Positions 1-7,134 of a DNA stretch of 10,517 nucleotides are shown here, piece by piece. The stretch spans positions 1 to 10,517 of the forward strand of contig URAD01000039.1 of NCBI GenBank assembly GCA_900545745.1. Reading direction: 5' to 3'. The translations under genes were made by a program, and so were the position numbers. Position 1 is the stretch's first letter, and every line of letters starts with the position of its first letter. The stretch is from an uncultured Collinsella sp. Lineage in GTDB: Bacteria; Actinomycetota; Coriobacteriia; Coriobacteriales; Coriobacteriaceae. The notes beneath the pieces are model-generated. The model made no database searches and had not been told where the DNA came from. It was given only the letters and a program-made list of their open reading frames with translations.

Positions 1-56
1 GTTTCAAACCGGGCTCGAACGAACATGCCTATTGACAATGGCTTTCTCATATTAGG

Positions 57-83
57 AAAGGCCCCCATCGCTGGGAGCCTTTT
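57..83. terminator. Hairpin downstream of tRNA-Val, possible bidirectional terminator
   Basis: Positions 57-66 pair with 73-82 around a 6-nt loop (67-72). Read on the minus strand all ten pairs form, one of them a U-G wobble; read on the plus strand the 63/76 pair becomes a C-A mismatch. The better minus-strand fold and its place 9 nt beyond the tRNA 3' end suggest it ends the tRNA transcript. The U-tract is weak in that direction (three U inside the stem, then CCUAAU). In the plus direction the stem ends in four T, so it may also stop a gene entering from the left edge. Confidence 0.5.
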
Positions 84-91
84 CAATCAAG

Positions 92-167
92 TGGTGGGCG
101 ATGAGGGATTCGAACCCCCAGCCTTGTGCGTGTAAAGCACCTGCGCTAACCGTTGCGCCAATCGCCC
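92..167 (-). tRNA. tRNA-Val (anticodon UAC)
   Basis: The reverse complement folds into a full 76-nt cloverleaf. The acceptor stem is GGGCGAT paired with ATCGCCC, the D stem GCGC/GCGC, and the T arm has a GGGGG stem with TTCGAAT loop. The anticodon loop is TTTACAC, giving anticodon UAC (plus-strand 132-134), which reads valine GUA codons and probably others by wobble. The discriminator base is A and the 3' CCA is encoded. The outermost pair of the anticodon stem (G-A) is non-canonical; the other four pairs are good. It lies 57 bp beyond the asnB stop codon on the same strand. A possible promoter of its own sits in that gap, but read-through from asnB cannot be excluded because no clear terminator separates them. 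Confidence 0.95.
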
Positions 168-177
168 GCAGGGATTG

Positions 178-206
178 AGTATAGCGGAAACCCCGTGCTG
201 TTCACT
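178..206 (-). promoter_or_regulatory. Possible promoter of tRNA-Val
   Basis: On the minus strand TATACT (178-183) is a 5/6 match to the -10 consensus and sits 10 nt upstream of the first tRNA base, the normal distance for a tRNA promoter. The hexamer 17 bp upstream (201-206, AGTGAA) is a poor -35, so the call rests on the -10 element and its position. Confidence 0.38.
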
Positions 207-224
207 GCTAATTCATAACGAAAC

Positions 225-2093
225 TTACGCGGCGACTTCGGCGTCCGTGTCCTCGTCGATAAAGAAGCGCTTGTACCAGATGAGGAACGTCAACGTGGTA
301 TAGATCTTGCGCTGGTTGAGCGCGCGACCCTCAAAGTGATCGTCAAGCAGTTTCATGAGCGCATCGGTGTCAAAGAAATCGGCAGCCCACGGTGCGGTGA
401 AGTATTCCTTTACGTAGTCGTAGTACTTTTGCTCGCGCAGCCAGAACTTGACCGGTACGGGGAAGCCCACCTTCTTGCGCGTTGCCCACTCGTCGGGCAG
501 CGTACGGTTGGCAGCGTGACGCAGAACGAGCTTGCAGCCTTCTTCGTTAACACGGTAGTTGGCGGGAATGTGCTCGGCAAACTCCATGACCTTCTTGTCC
601 AGGAACGGGACGCGAAGCTCCAGAGAATGCGCCATGCACATCTTGTCTGCCTTGAGCAGGATGTCGCCCGGCAGCCACATGTTCATATCCAGGTATTGTT
701 TCTTAGAAAGCTCGCAGCAGTTGGGAACCTGCTTGTAGTACTCGGCGCACATCTCCGCGGCGTTCTTGCCGGTGTCATAAGCGGGCTTGAGCACCTTGTC
801 GACCTCGGAGGGATCGAACACCTTTGCCTGACCCACATACCAGCGCTCGGGAACCTCGGCGCATTTCGTCAGGAAGTTGTGGCCCTTAAAGTAGGGGAGA
901 TGCTGAACGAGCGAGCCCAGGGCGCGACGTACGCCGAGCGGCACGCGCTTCTTAAAGGAGCGCATCTCGGGGGTGTCCTCGTACCACTCGTAGCCGGCAA
1001 ACAGCTCGTCGGCACCCTCGCCCGAAAGGACGACGGTGACCTCCTCAGAAGCCATCTGCGCCAGATAGTACAGCGGCACGCTGGACAGGTTCGATTGCGG
1101 CTCGTCCATGTGATACTGGATATCGGGCAGTGCATCGAAGAACTCGTCGGCGGTAATCATCTTGCGCACGTTCTTGATGCCCAGCTTGTCGGAAAGCTCG
1201 GCAGCGTAGTTGGTCTCGTTGAAGTTCTTGTAATCGAAGCCGACAGAATACGTGGTGTCGGGCATGAGACAGGCGGCAATGTAGCTGGAGTCCACGCCGC
1301 CAGAAAGGAACGAGCCCACCTTAACATCGGCGATTCGGTGCGCGGCGACGCTTTCGTGCACGACCTTGTCGCACTCGTCCACGTACTCCTCGAAGGTCTT
1401 GGAGTTGTCGTCGGTGAAGTCACAGCTCCAGTAACGCTTGATGTCCATGGTGTTGGTCGTCAGGTCATACGTAAAGCAATGCGCCGGGGCAAGCTTGAAC
1501 ACGCCCTTAAAGAAGGTCTCCTCCGTGGCGGGGAATTGCAGCGTCAGGTAGGGGCGCAGCGCGTCGTGGTTGACAGCCTTCTCAAACTTGGGATGGTCTA
1601 GGAAGCTCTTGATCTCGGAGCCAAATAGCAGCGAGCCATCGGATGCCTGGTAGTAATAGAACGGCTTGATACCAAAGATGTCGCGAGCGCCAAAGAGTTT
1701 GTTCTTGTTCTGGTCGTGAATCACGAACGCGTACATGCCGCGCAGGCGGTTGACCAGGTCCTCGCCCCACTCCTCGTAACCGTGTACCAGGACCTCGGTA
1801 TCAGCGTTGCAGTGGAAGGCGTAGCCGGCTGCCTCCAGCTCGGCGCGAAGCTCCTGGAAATTGTAGATCTCTCCGTTGAATACAATCGTGACCTTGCCGT
1901 CGTCGCTCGACATGGGCTGAGCTCCAGCTTCGGAAAGATCAAGAATCGAAAGACGACGGAAGCCAAGGGCAACGTTGTCGACGATATGCTGGCCGCCCAT
2001 ATCGGGACCACGGTGGATGATGCGATTCATCATAGCCGTGAGAACCAGCTCACTCTGTTCATCTGTACCGGTAAAACCGACAAAACCGCACAT
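225..2093 (-). CDS. asnB: Asparagine synthetase B, glutamine-hydrolysing
   Basis: Cytosolic enzyme that makes asparagine from aspartate, ATP and glutamine-derived ammonia. The 622-aa product has the two-domain AsnB layout. The N-terminal class II glutaminase domain (about 1-200) starts with the catalytic Cys2 in MCGFVGF and carries RGPD (28-31) and NGE (73-75). The synthetase domain (about 235-610) carries the pyrophosphate loop SGGVDSS (264-270), SGEGADELFAGY (357-368) and HSLELRVPFLD (489-499). The start at 2093 is firm: after removal of Met the Cys must be the first residue, and AAAGGA lies 6 nt upstream. The frame stays open to 2228, but that extension would bury the nucleophile. Upstream is an amino-acid transporter gene closed by its own terminator, so asnB should have its own promoter, though I see no convincing one in 2106-2218. 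All key motifs are intact. Confidence 0.96.
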   Translation of the reverse strand: MCGFVGFTGTDEQSELVLTAMMNRIIHRGPDMGGQHIVDNVALGFRRLSILDLSEAGAQPMSSDDGKVTIVFNGEIYNFQELRAELEAAGYAFHCNADTEVLVHGYEEWGEDLVNRLRGMYAFVIHDQNKNKLFGARDIFGIKPFYYYQASDGSLLFGSEIKSFLDHPKFEKAVNHDALRPYLTLQFPATEETFFKGVFKLAPAHCFTYDLTTNTMDIKRYWSCDFTDDNSKTFEEYVDECDKVVHESVAAHRIADVKVGSFLSGGVDSSYIAACLMPDTTYSVGFDYKNFNETNYAAELSDKLGIKNVRKMITADEFFDALPDIQYHMDEPQSNLSSVPLYYLAQMASEEVTVVLSGEGADELFAGYEWYEDTPEMRSFKKRVPLGVRRALGSLVQHLPYFKGHNFLTKCAEVPERWYVGQAKVFDPSEVDKVLKPAYDTGKNAAEMCAEYYKQVPNCCELSKKQYLDMNMWLPGDILLKADKMCMAHSLELRVPFLDKKVMEFAEHIPANYRVNEEGCKLVLRHAANRTLPDEWATRKKVGFPVPVKFWLREQKYYDYVKEYFTAPWAADFFDTDALMKLLDDHFEGRALNQRKIYTTLTFLIWYKRFFIDEDTDAEVAA

Positions 2094-2099
2094 GCAAGA

Positions 2100-2105
2100 T
2101 CCTTT
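2100..2105 (-). promoter_or_regulatory. Ribosome binding site of asnB
   Basis: AAAGGA on the minus strand, 6 nt before ATG 2093. It decides the start in favour of the Cys2 form over in-frame upstream codons reaching 2228. The same hexamer at the same spacing precedes the transporter gene at 4333. Confidence 0.8.
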
Positions 2106-2218
2106 CTGCTGACGGCTCAGGTGTACTGCCGCAAGGATTGTGGCAGCTGATGTCAAATAATCTTTACTATCATGCCAATCTTTTGTTTCGTGATAGGGCA
2201 TAAGCACCGAGCGAACCG

Positions 2219-2263
2219 AAAAAACCACGGCCCGATCTTCAGACGAAGCGGCGGGCCGTGGTT
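2219..2263 (-). terminator. Intrinsic terminator of the amino-acid transporter gene
   Basis: A perfect 12-bp GC-rich inverted repeat pairs 2223-2234 with 2252-2263 around a 17-nt loop. On the minus strand it is followed by six T (2224-2219). It begins 21 nt after the transporter stop codon and should end that transcript before asnB. This is the strongest terminator in the window. Confidence 0.9.
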
Positions 2264-2284
2264 GCGAACGCTATGTACGAGCGG

Positions 2285-4333
2285 TTAGCGCTTGCTGCGC
2301 TTGGCGAGACGGTGCTCCACCTTGGTGACGATGTGGATGAGCGGAATCGTCACGACCAGATAGTAAAGTGCGGCGCAAATGTAGGGCGTAATGTTGCCCG
2401 TGGTGGCCGTGAGGTTTTTGGAGAACAGCATGAGCTCCATGACGCCAACGCTCGAAAGCAGTGACGTGTCCTTGTACAGCATAACGAACTCGCTGGTCAT
2501 AGTCGGTATAACGCAACGTACGGCCTGCGGGATCACGATGCGCGACATAACTTGGGACCAAGTCATGCCAAGCGAGTAGGCAGCTTCCGCTTGACCATGC
2601 GGTACGCTCTCGATACCGGCACGGAAAATCTCGGCAAGATAGGCCGAGCAGTTGATGGCGAGCACGCCGACGCCGAGCGGCAGATTGGGCACGTTGAGAC
2701 CGATCATAGGGAACCCAAAGAACGCAATGTAGATCTGCAGGAAGAGCGGGGTTCCACGCAGGACGTTGATGTATGTCGCGGCGATGCCGCGCAGCATACG
2801 ACTATGACTGATTTTCATAAAGGCAAACAGCAAGCCGATGGGGATGGCGAGCGGAAAACCGATAGCGGTCACGGCAAGTGCTATGCCCCAGCCCCTAAAG
2901 AGCGAGGCGATTGAGGTGACGATAATCTGCGGCTTGCAGAACATGCCCAAAAACGGGTTGGAGTTCCATGCGGCAACCCAAGGCTGGGCATCGAGCCAGG
3001 CGACGATTTCTTGCACCATGGTGCTCTCCGAGACGCTGATGGTGGGGCTCTCGGGAAGATCTCGCTTGTCGCCGTCGGCGACATAGCTGCCGGTGACGGC
3101 ATAGGCACCCGCGTTGCTCGGGAATACGACGTCGGGGACGACAACGCGAATCTGTGAGCCGGCGGCGACGGGATCGGCGAACTTAATGACGAGCTTTGAG
3201 CCGTCCAGCGAGCACGATGCCTTGACACCCGTCTGGTTCAGCCCGTCGAGCAGCGTGACCTTAACATCGGTGCTTTCAAATGACCCGCCCTCGGGCAACT
3301 CAAGCTCAATTTGCGAAACGTCGCCCTCGTCGCTACCCGTTGTCGCTTCCCAGGTCAGGCGGGTTGCGATGCCGCCGAGCACACCGTTGCCGCCGTCTTC
3401 GTTTGACTTGGCGGTCGTCGAGGTGACGGCGAGTGAAGTGCCCGTCGCGTCGTCTGAGCTCGAGGCATCCTCGTTATCGGACCCGCTCGTGGGTGCCATG
3501 CCAAACCACTTCTCGTACAGTTTGTCATAGGCGCCGGAGCTCTTGATCTTGGCGAGGGCATCGTTGATGGCCTGTGTCAGCTCGGGGTTGTCTTTAGAGA
3601 CGGCAATGCCAAACTGCTCGCCCGTCGGAACCTCTTTGATGATCTCCATACCGGTAAAGGAGTTCGAAACCATCCACTGCTCAACGGGCAGATCGCATAC
3701 GACCGCCTGGCACTGACCACTCATGACGGCGGTGAAGGCTGCCGTCCAGTCGTCAAAGTTGACGGTGGTTGCCTGCGGCAGGTTTTCGATTGCCCACTCC
3801 TCGGACGTGGTACCCGACTGCACGGCAATTTTGACGCCCGGTGCGTTGAGGCTATCGACCGTGTCGTATCCAGTGTTCTTTGCAACTGCGACGCCCTGGT
3901 TGGAGTCGATATAGGGATCGGTGAAGTCGACCTCTTCCTTGCGCTCGTCGGTAATCGTGATGTTACATGCGCCGACATCGGTCTTTACACCCTGCTTGAC
4001 CATGGGGATAATGCCGTCGAACTTTTGCGCCGGCAAGTAGTTGAGCTCCAGACCGAGTTCGTCTGCGATCATGCCCATGAGTTCATAGGTAAAGCCCTGG
4101 TCTTCGCCGGAATCGTTGACGTATTCAAACGGGGGCGTGGCCAAGTCACTTGCGACGGTGAGCTTGCCATTCTCGACGAGTGTGTAGGTGCTCGAGGCGT
4201 TCTGGGAGGACGAACAGCCGCTCGCGCCGATGATGGTGGCAAGGGCCACAACGATCGTCGCGAAGGCGCAGACGATGCGCCGGGTCAACTGGACATGTGC
4301 CGAGCGGTGGCGACGTTCGAAGTGTCGTTTCAT
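2285..4333 (-). CDS. Polar amino-acid ABC transporter, fused lipoprotein substrate-binding protein and permease
   Basis: A 682-aa importer subunit. A basic N-terminus and hydrophobic stretch (19-37) lead to a lipobox with Cys40, so the binding domain should be lipid-anchored outside the membrane. Residues 50-280 are a family 3 solute-binding domain; R131 in TITDERKEEVDFTDPY is the expected alpha-carboxylate ligand. A Ser/Asp/Gly-rich linker (283-316) and a beta-rich segment (about 320-437) follow, the latter not part of the usual fusion. Residues 465-675 are a HisM/GlnP-type permease with about five membrane segments and the ATPase-docking EAA loop (583-604, EAAYSLGM to IPQA). Start 4333 has AAAGGA 6 nt upstream; a TTG at 4378 lacks such a site. 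Substrate is probably glutamine, another polar amino acid or arginine; the neighbouring asnB hints at Gln/Asn/Asp but does not prove it. No ATPase gene is adjacent. Confidence 0.92.
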   Translation of the reverse strand: MKRHFERRHRSAHVQLTRRIVCAFATIVVALATIIGASGCSSSQNASSTYTLVENGKLTVASDLATPPFEYVNDSGEDQGFTYELMGMIADELGLELNYLPAQKFDGIIPMVKQGVKTDVGACNITITDERKEEVDFTDPYIDSNQGVAVAKNTGYDTVDSLNAPGVKIAVQSGTTSEEWAIENLPQATTVNFDDWTAAFTAVMSGQCQAVVCDLPVEQWMVSNSFTGMEIIKEVPTGEQFGIAVSKDNPELTQAINDALAKIKSSGAYDKLYEKWFGMAPTSGSDNEDASSSDDATGTSLAVTSTTAKSNEDGGNGVLGGIATRLTWEATTGSDEGDVSQIELELPEGGSFESTDVKVTLLDGLNQTGVKASCSLDGSKLVIKFADPVAAGSQIRVVVPDVVFPSNAGAYAVTGSYVADGDKRDLPESPTISVSESTMVQEIVAWLDAQPWVAAWNSNPFLGMFCKPQIIVTSIASLFRGWGIALAVTAIGFPLAIPIGLLFAFMKISHSRMLRGIAATYINVLRGTPLFLQIYIAFFGFPMIGLNVPNLPLGVGVLAINCSAYLAEIFRAGIESVPHGQAEAAYSLGMTWSQVMSRIVIPQAVRCVIPTMTSEFVMLYKDTSLLSSVGVMELMLFSKNLTATTGNITPYICAALYYLVVTIPLIHIVTKVEHRLAKRSKR

Positions 4334-4339
4334 CTGGAA

Positions 4340-4345
4340 TCCTTT
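4340..4345 (-). promoter_or_regulatory. Ribosome binding site of the transporter gene
   Basis: AAAGGA on the minus strand, 6 nt before ATG 4333. It selects this start over the TTG at 4378 and gives a normal-length lipoprotein signal peptide. Confidence 0.8.
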
Positions 4346-4404
4346 GCTTGGGCATGATGAGTCGGCATTGTGGGTCAATGAGGCGCATCAAGACATTTGG
4401 ATAA

Positions 4405-4413
4405 AGAATAGCA
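4405..4413 (-). promoter_or_regulatory. Possible extended -10 promoter of the transporter gene
   Basis: TGCTATTCT on the minus strand fits the extended -10 form TGnTATAAT and would give a leader of roughly 65 nt. No good -35 hexamer lies 16-18 bp upstream. An alternative is ATGACA (4451-4456) with TAAAAA 17 bp further on. Confidence 0.33.
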
Positions 4414-4603
4414 CCCAGATTTCCTTGTTTTTACACGGGGTGGACACTGTTGTCATTTATTGGCCCACAGCACAGTCCATGCAATTTTTTAGAAGGCTGC
4501 AGTGCGCGCAAGGTCAGGTGGCATATTAGGATGGTTGATAATACAGAATGTTTCATCGTTTCTGCCGCGGGACGTCTTTTGCCCTTTAAGGCTGAATTTA
4601 GCG

Positions 4604-4610
4604 AGAGAGG
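4604..4610 (+). promoter_or_regulatory. Ribosome binding site of murE
   Basis: AGAGAGG lies 7 nt before ATG 4618. The in-frame ATG at 4531 has only an AGG touching the codon, so 4618 is the better start. Confidence 0.75.
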
Positions 4611-4617
4611 TCTTTGT

Positions 4618-6135
4618 ATGTCGAGTCCGACACAAGAGAAGCTAACTCTGATGCGCTATATAGAGTTGCTCGAGGAAGATGACCTTGTTGTTTCCAGACC
4701 GAGCGCTTCGTGCGACCAGCGCATTGAGTTTGCGACTGACGACTCGCGCCAGGTGCGTCCGGGCACGTTGTTTGTCTGCAAGGGCCGCGCGTTTAAGCGC
4801 GAGTACCTGCTTTCGGCAATCGCCGATGGCGCCGTGGCCTACGTTTCCGAGGTCGATTACGATGTTGATCTTCCCGCGGTGATTGTGAGTGATATTCGTC
4901 GCACGCTCGCCGTGGTGGCAGATGCCTTTTATGGGCACCCGTCGGGTAGGGTGAAGGTCTGCGCCTTTACAGGTACCAAGGGCAAGTCGACCTGTAGCTT
5001 TTATCTGCGCGGCATTCTCGCCAACGAGGCCAAGCTTACGGGCTGTCATCGACCCGCTCTTAATACGGGCATTGAGTTCGACGACGGCATCGAGACGGGT
5101 CCTTCCAAGCTGACGACTCCCGAATCCTTTCTGCTGCAGTCTCGCATCGCACATGCTGCGGAGGCGGGTGCTCCGTGGCTGGTTATGGAGGCATCGAGCC
5201 AGGGCCTCAAATACGAGCGCACGGGCAAAATCGCCTTTGAAGTCGGCGCCTTTACCAATATCGGCGAGGATCACATTTCGCCGATTGAGCATCCGACACT
5301 CGAGGATTACTTTGCCAGCAAGCTCAAAATCTTCTCGCAGAGCCGCTTTGCCGTGGTCAATCTCGATATGGATAAGGTCGATCGTGTGCTCGAGGCGGCA
5401 TCTCGTTGCGAACGTACGGTGACGTTCTCCCTGACCGACGAGCGTGCCGACGTGCTTGCGCTGGCGATTCGTAACGGTGACTGCGGCGTGGTGGCAACGG
5501 TGCGCACGCCCCGCTTTACGCGCGACATTGTGATTCCCACGCCGGTTAAGTTCAATGTGTCCAACGCGCTTGCCGCTATTGCCTGCGCCGAGGCTCTGGG
5601 CATTTCCGAAGAGGGTATCGTCCACGGCTTTGAGGGCGTCTTCGTTCCCGGCCGTATGGAGCTCTATCCGTCCGTATCGGGCAAAATCCTGGGCATCGTC
5701 GATTTTGCACATAACGGCATGAGCCTCGAGACGCTCCTGCGCGACTTGCGCGAGAACTATCCCGAGCGCGAGCTGGCGGTTGTATTTGGCGCTACGGGCG
5801 GTAAGGGTGTCGATCGACGCACCACGATGGGCATCGCCGCTGGCAAGTATGCCGACCGAATCGTGATTACCGAGGACGACCCCGGCCCCGAGAATGTCGA
5901 GGACATCTGCACCGAGATCGCGCGCAACGTTCAAGCGCAGGGAAATGATAACTGGCAAATCGTGACTGATCGCGTTGCCGCTATCGAGACTGTCGTGCGC
6001 GAAACTGTTCGTCCTGCCGTGGTCATCGTGACCGGTAAGGGCGAGGAAGAGCGTATGCTGCGCAAGAACGGACCCGAGCCTTGTGAGCGCGACGGCTCGA
6101 TTCTCAAGCGCACCCTTGCGGCGTACGACGCCTAA
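4618..6135 (+). CDS. murE: MurE-type Mur ligase (UDP-MurNAc-tripeptide synthetase)
   Basis: Cytosolic ATP-dependent ligase expected to add the third residue to UDP-MurNAc-L-Ala-D-Glu. At 505 aa it has the usual MurE size and three-domain order: N-terminal UDP-binding part (about 25-110, with DDSR 41-44 and PGTLFVCKG 48-56), central ATPase (P-loop GTKGKST 119-125, TTP 166-168, MEASSQGL 190-197, TNIGEDHI 213-220, Lys235 or Lys237 as the probable carbamylated lysine), and C-terminal domain (PGRMELY 344-350, VDFAHNGMSL 361-370, KGEE 474-477). At the site where meso-diaminopimelate enzymes have DNPR this protein has DDPG (420-423), so the arginine that holds the second DAP carboxylate is missing. 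Lysine or ornithine is therefore more likely than DAP; this is inference. Another Mur ligase family member is possible. It is probably first in an operon with the HAD gene, murI and rph. Confidence 0.82.
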   Translation: MSSPTQEKLTLMRYIELLEEDDLVVSRPSASCDQRIEFATDDSRQVRPGTLFVCKGRAFKREYLLSAIADGAVAYVSEVDYDVDLPAVIVSDIRRTLAVVADAFYGHPSGRVKVCAFTGTKGKSTCSFYLRGILANEAKLTGCHRPALNTGIEFDDGIETGPSKLTTPESFLLQSRIAHAAEAGAPWLVMEASSQGLKYERTGKIAFEVGAFTNIGEDHISPIEHPTLEDYFASKLKIFSQSRFAVVNLDMDKVDRVLEAASRCERTVTFSLTDERADVLALAIRNGDCGVVATVRTPRFTRDIVIPTPVKFNVSNALAAIACAEALGISEEGIVHGFEGVFVPGRMELYPSVSGKILGIVDFAHNGMSLETLLRDLRENYPERELAVVFGATGGKGVDRRTTMGIAAGKYADRIVITEDDPGPENVEDICTEIARNVQAQGNDNWQIVTDRVAAIETVVRETVRPAVVIVTGKGEEERMLRKNGPEPCERDGSILKRTLAAYDA

Positions 6136-6169
6136 GACCAGAAGCCCCTTCTACGTAAACGGAGTAACC

Positions 6170-7081
6170 ATGTCCCACAACACCCTGCCGACCGTTGCCG
6201 AGCTTTCGGGCGAGATGCGCGAGCGCTTGGCCAAGGTCAAGTACGTCTTTACCGACCTGGATGCCACGATGCTCGCACCCGGCTCGTGCGTGCTACGCGA
6301 CAACGACGGCAACCCCTCGACCAAACTCGTCGAGGCTGTCGTGGCACTTGCCCGCGCCGGCATCCAGGTGGTCCCCACCTCGGGCCGCAACCGCACCATG
6401 ATCCACGAGGATGCGCGCGTGCTTGGCCTCAACTCCTACATCGGCGAGATGGGTGGCCTGGTCATGTACGATCTCAAGGCCAACGACTGGGAGTATCTGA
6501 CCGGCGATATGCCCTACGACCCCGCCTGCGGCCTCACGCCGCATCAGGTGATCGAGCAGACCGGCGTGTGCGAGAAGATTCTCGCCCGCTGGCCGCATAA
6601 GATCGAGTACCACAACGACATGTCGACTGGCTACAAGTACCGCGAGGTCACCGTCGGCATGCGCGGCGATGTGCCCGACGACGAGGTCCAGGCCATTCTT
6701 GACGAGGCCGGCTGCGGCCTGGTCTGGGCCTGCAACGGTCACCTGACGCATCTGTCCAAGCCGACGACGCTCGAGCTCGAACGCGTCGAGGATGGCCGCG
6801 CGTTTAACATCAATCCCGCCGGCCTCAACAAGGGCGTTGCCATCGCACGTTTCTGCGAGCACCTGGGTATCGAGCGCGAGGAGACGCTGGCGCTCGGCGA
6901 TTCCGAGTCCGACTTCTACATGGCTGACCACGTGGGCACGTTCTGCCTGGTCGAGAACGGTTTGACCAGCGCCGGCGCGCCTGAGTTCCTGGATGCCTGC
7001 GATAATGCCTACGTCACGCGAGGCAAGATTGTCGACGGCTGGGCGGCAACGGCCGAGCTGCTGGTCGCGGCTCGTTCGTAG
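6170..7081 (+). CDS. HAD superfamily hydrolase, Cof-like (IIB) phosphatase
   Basis: A 303-aa predicted magnesium-dependent phosphatase of the cytosol. Motif I is DLDAT (29-33; D29 nucleophile, D31 acid/base), motif II is PTSGR (69-73), motif III Lys is probably K221 in NKGVA, and motif IV is GDSESD (243-248). The stretch from about 85 to 210 between motifs II and III fits the large IIB cap domain of Cof-type enzymes, which act on sugar phosphates and similar small molecules. The substrate cannot be read from sequence. ATG 6170 is supported by GGAG 5 nt upstream; the frame extends back into murE but has no better start there. The gene lies 34 bp after murE and 53 bp before murI on the same strand, so it is likely co-transcribed with cell-wall genes; a link to their metabolites is only a guess. 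Confidence 0.85.
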   Translation: MSHNTLPTVAELSGEMRERLAKVKYVFTDLDATMLAPGSCVLRDNDGNPSTKLVEAVVALARAGIQVVPTSGRNRTMIHEDARVLGLNSYIGEMGGLVMYDLKANDWEYLTGDMPYDPACGLTPHQVIEQTGVCEKILARWPHKIEYHNDMSTGYKYREVTVGMRGDVPDDEVQAILDEAGCGLVWACNGHLTHLSKPTTLELERVEDGRAFNINPAGLNKGVAIARFCEHLGIEREETLALGDSESDFYMADHVGTFCLVENGLTSAGAPEFLDACDNAYVTRGKIVDGWAATAELLVAARS

Positions 7082-7134
7082 TGCGGTCCTATCGCGCTGA
7101 GCCATATCTTTTCGAGAGAGAATCTGGTGAGGTC

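Larger units (their letters stand above)
4334..4617. other. Divergent intergenic region between the transporter gene and murE
   Basis: This 284-bp, locally AT-rich stretch must hold promoters for both directions. On the minus side an extended -10 candidate is visible (4405-4413). On the plus side I find TTGTCA (4450-4455) and GATAAT (4537-4542), but neither has a partner at a proper distance, so I cannot place the murE promoter. A frame stays open from 4450 into murE, but it has no well-placed ribosome binding site and does not look coding. No tRNA, riboswitch or strong hairpin was seen. Confidence 0.5.

Noticed and set aside
3..35. Possible last ten codons of a plus-strand gene ending at TGA 33-35
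   Set aside because: Too short to judge; the following hairpin at 57-83 would suit it, but nothing in the peptide identifies a gene.
1..50. Possible minus-strand gene starting at ATG 50 and leaving the window
   Set aside because: No ribosome binding site upstream and only 16 codons visible; the ATG sits just behind the tRNA-side hairpin.
336..1601. 421-codon open frame on the plus strand opposite asnB
   Set aside because: Asparagine synthetase on the other strand has every catalytic motif; the antisense product is low in recognisable motifs and is a by-product of GC-rich codon use.
2094..2228. N-terminal extension of asnB to an in-frame ATG at 2228
   Set aside because: It would place the catalytic cysteine at residue 47 and run through the terminator region; ATG 2093 has a good ribosome binding site.
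4450..4617. N-terminal extension of murE or a small upstream gene
   Set aside because: No well-placed ribosome binding site, composition unlike the following gene, and no similarity to the Mur ligase N-terminus.
4642..5958. 438-codon open frame on the minus strand opposite murE
   Set aside because: It lies wholly inside a gene with clear Mur ligase motifs; no family is recognisable in the antisense product.
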